64,000 nucleotides of DNA, from positions 13,340,759 to 13,404,758 of the forward strand of contig OY783204.1 of the NCBI GenBank assembly GCA_963678705.1, read 5' to 3'. Shown piece by piece: positions 63,419 to 64,000 of the stretch. This stretch comes from Panorpa germanica (Eukaryota; Arthropoda; Insecta; Mecoptera; Panorpidae). The notes under the pieces were generated by a model. That model ran no database searches, was not told the origin of the DNA, and worked only from the letters and a program-made list of their open reading frames with translations. The position numbers and the translations under genes are program-made. The stretch's first letter is position 1. The number at the start of each line of letters is the position of its first letter.

Positions 63419-64000
63419 CGCGTAATGAAAAATTCGTTTTTAACACTGGTTTCCAACTGTCAAACTTTTGTAAAAACACTTTGTTTAGGGTAAATTAACA
63501 CAAATTTAAAACAAACTTAAATACTTTTCGTTTGAAAAAGTATTCATATAATTTATTTAATTTTTTTCCATAATTCATATCTCACTTTTAATCACTTTTT
63601 TCACCTAAAGTAGCAGGAGCCGATCACACACATAGTAGATTGCAACCACTTGTGTTGCAAAGCAATATTAACGTCCTTGTAAACCAATACGTAGGTCTTC
63701 TTTTTTTGTATTAAGTCCCATCTGTCTTGCCAGAGCTTATGCATATATGCATTCATCTCTTTGGCAATATATTTGGTATCGTCTCCAGACTTTTATCCTA
63801 CAGCCGCATTAACTTTAAATCCTCGAAATTTGTCGCATTAATTTTAAATCATCAAAATTTGATTTTTTCAGTTCTAGCGTAATTTGTACTTGAGTAAGTG
63901 CATGAGTGATTTTTAAATCTAAAGGAATTGTCCCCAATATCACTTGCACCACTTCTGTAGATACAGTTCTGCAACAACGCGTCATCGTCAATAACATAGT
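63419..64000. repeat. Satellite unit 41, partial (cut by the window edge)
   Basis: First 582 bases of a unit. Shares the ggtcttctttttttg variant with unit 37. Confidence 0.95.
63664..64000 (-). pseudogene. R1-like RT relic, unit 41, cut by window edge
   Basis: Only the C-terminal part is inside the window: RTVSTEVVQVILGTIPLDL in 63815-63997 and the LWQDRWD block below it. Confidence 0.75.

Larger units (their letters stand above)
1..64000. repeat. Tandem array of ~1.58-kb macrosatellite units, 40 complete plus 1 partial
   Basis: The block cgcgtaatRaaaaattcg recurs about every 1577-1587 bases from the first base to the end, and the intervening sequence is the same unit each time with scattered substitutions and small indels. 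All units have the same orientation. Unit lengths are 1576-1588 bp, apart from 1421 (unit 11, internal deletion), 1556 (unit 37, deletions) and 1862 (unit 33, SINE insertion). Each unit holds a minus-strand non-LTR RT relic (about positions 245-1140) and an AT-rich non-coding spacer (about 1140 to the end plus 1-245) in which I see no gene. Unit start was set arbitrarily at cgcgtaat; the true phase is unknown. Confidence 0.98.

Noticed and set aside
1..64000. CRISPR array or bacterial operon
   Set aside because: Repeats are 1.58 kb with no spacers, there is no Cas-like or other prokaryotic gene, and the SINE and RT relic are eukaryotic.
1..64000. Tandem array of a real multicopy gene, or rDNA with R1 insertions
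   Set aside because: No rRNA sequence is recognisable and the only coding similarity is a frameshifted RT fragment.

Overview
The whole window is one uninterrupted head-to-tail tandem array of an AT-rich unit of about 1.58 kb. I count 40 complete units and one partial unit (63419-64000). Neither edge of the array is inside the window, so the array is longer than 64 kb. No single-copy sequence, rRNA, tRNA gene, CRISPR array or intact protein gene is visible.

All the coding-like signal is on the minus strand. In every unit roughly 0.9 kb (about unit positions 245-1140) is a decayed fragment of a non-LTR retrotransposon ORF2. Read on the minus strand from high to low coordinate it shows a degenerate RT motif A, then KGCPQRSVMGPELWNMVFDE (motif B), then the FAND/FANN motif that replaces the catalytic YADD/FADD, then a thumb/C-terminal stretch with RTVSTEVVQVILGTIPLDL, then LWQDRWDLIQKGRPTYWF. 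The last two blocks resemble the post-RT part of R1-clade elements of arthropods. The pieces lie in different frames, so this is a relic and not a gene. Short plus-strand ORFs in each unit are antisense shadows of the LWQDRWD block. The other roughly 0.69 kb of each unit is AT-rich and non-coding; it holds a 9-bp-stem dyad and a CpG-rich block at the unit junction.

Units fall into subtypes by shared diagnostic variants and form higher-order repeats (HORs). Left part (1-28359): an A-B-C trimer pattern (units 1-3, 4-6, 9-11) mixed with B-C pairs and D-like units. Middle: an E1-E2 dimer duplicated with a 3163-bp period (28360-34685), then an F1-F2 dimer duplicated with a 3173-bp period (36272-42617). 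Right: two adjacent G units, then an H1-H2 dimer present three times with a 3154-bp period (47367-57113), then mosaic units. Full-length units come in two size classes, about 1586 and about 1577 bp, explained mainly by two small indels near unit position 1170-1210.

The one clearly foreign insertion is a 272-bp tRNA-type SINE on the minus strand (51305-51576) in unit 33, with a 19-nt poly-T at its left end, a B box (GGTTCGATCCC on the minus strand) and a perfect 13-bp target-site duplication. It is absent from the near-identical sister units 31 and 35.

Organism: a eukaryote, most likely an insect or other arthropod, inferred from the R1-like relic, the tRNA-type SINE and the large AT-rich satellite. 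The species cannot be named from this window. There is no pathway here; the biology is satellite evolution: a retroelement fragment captured in a repeat unit, amplified in tandem, and homogenised by unequal exchange and conversion.
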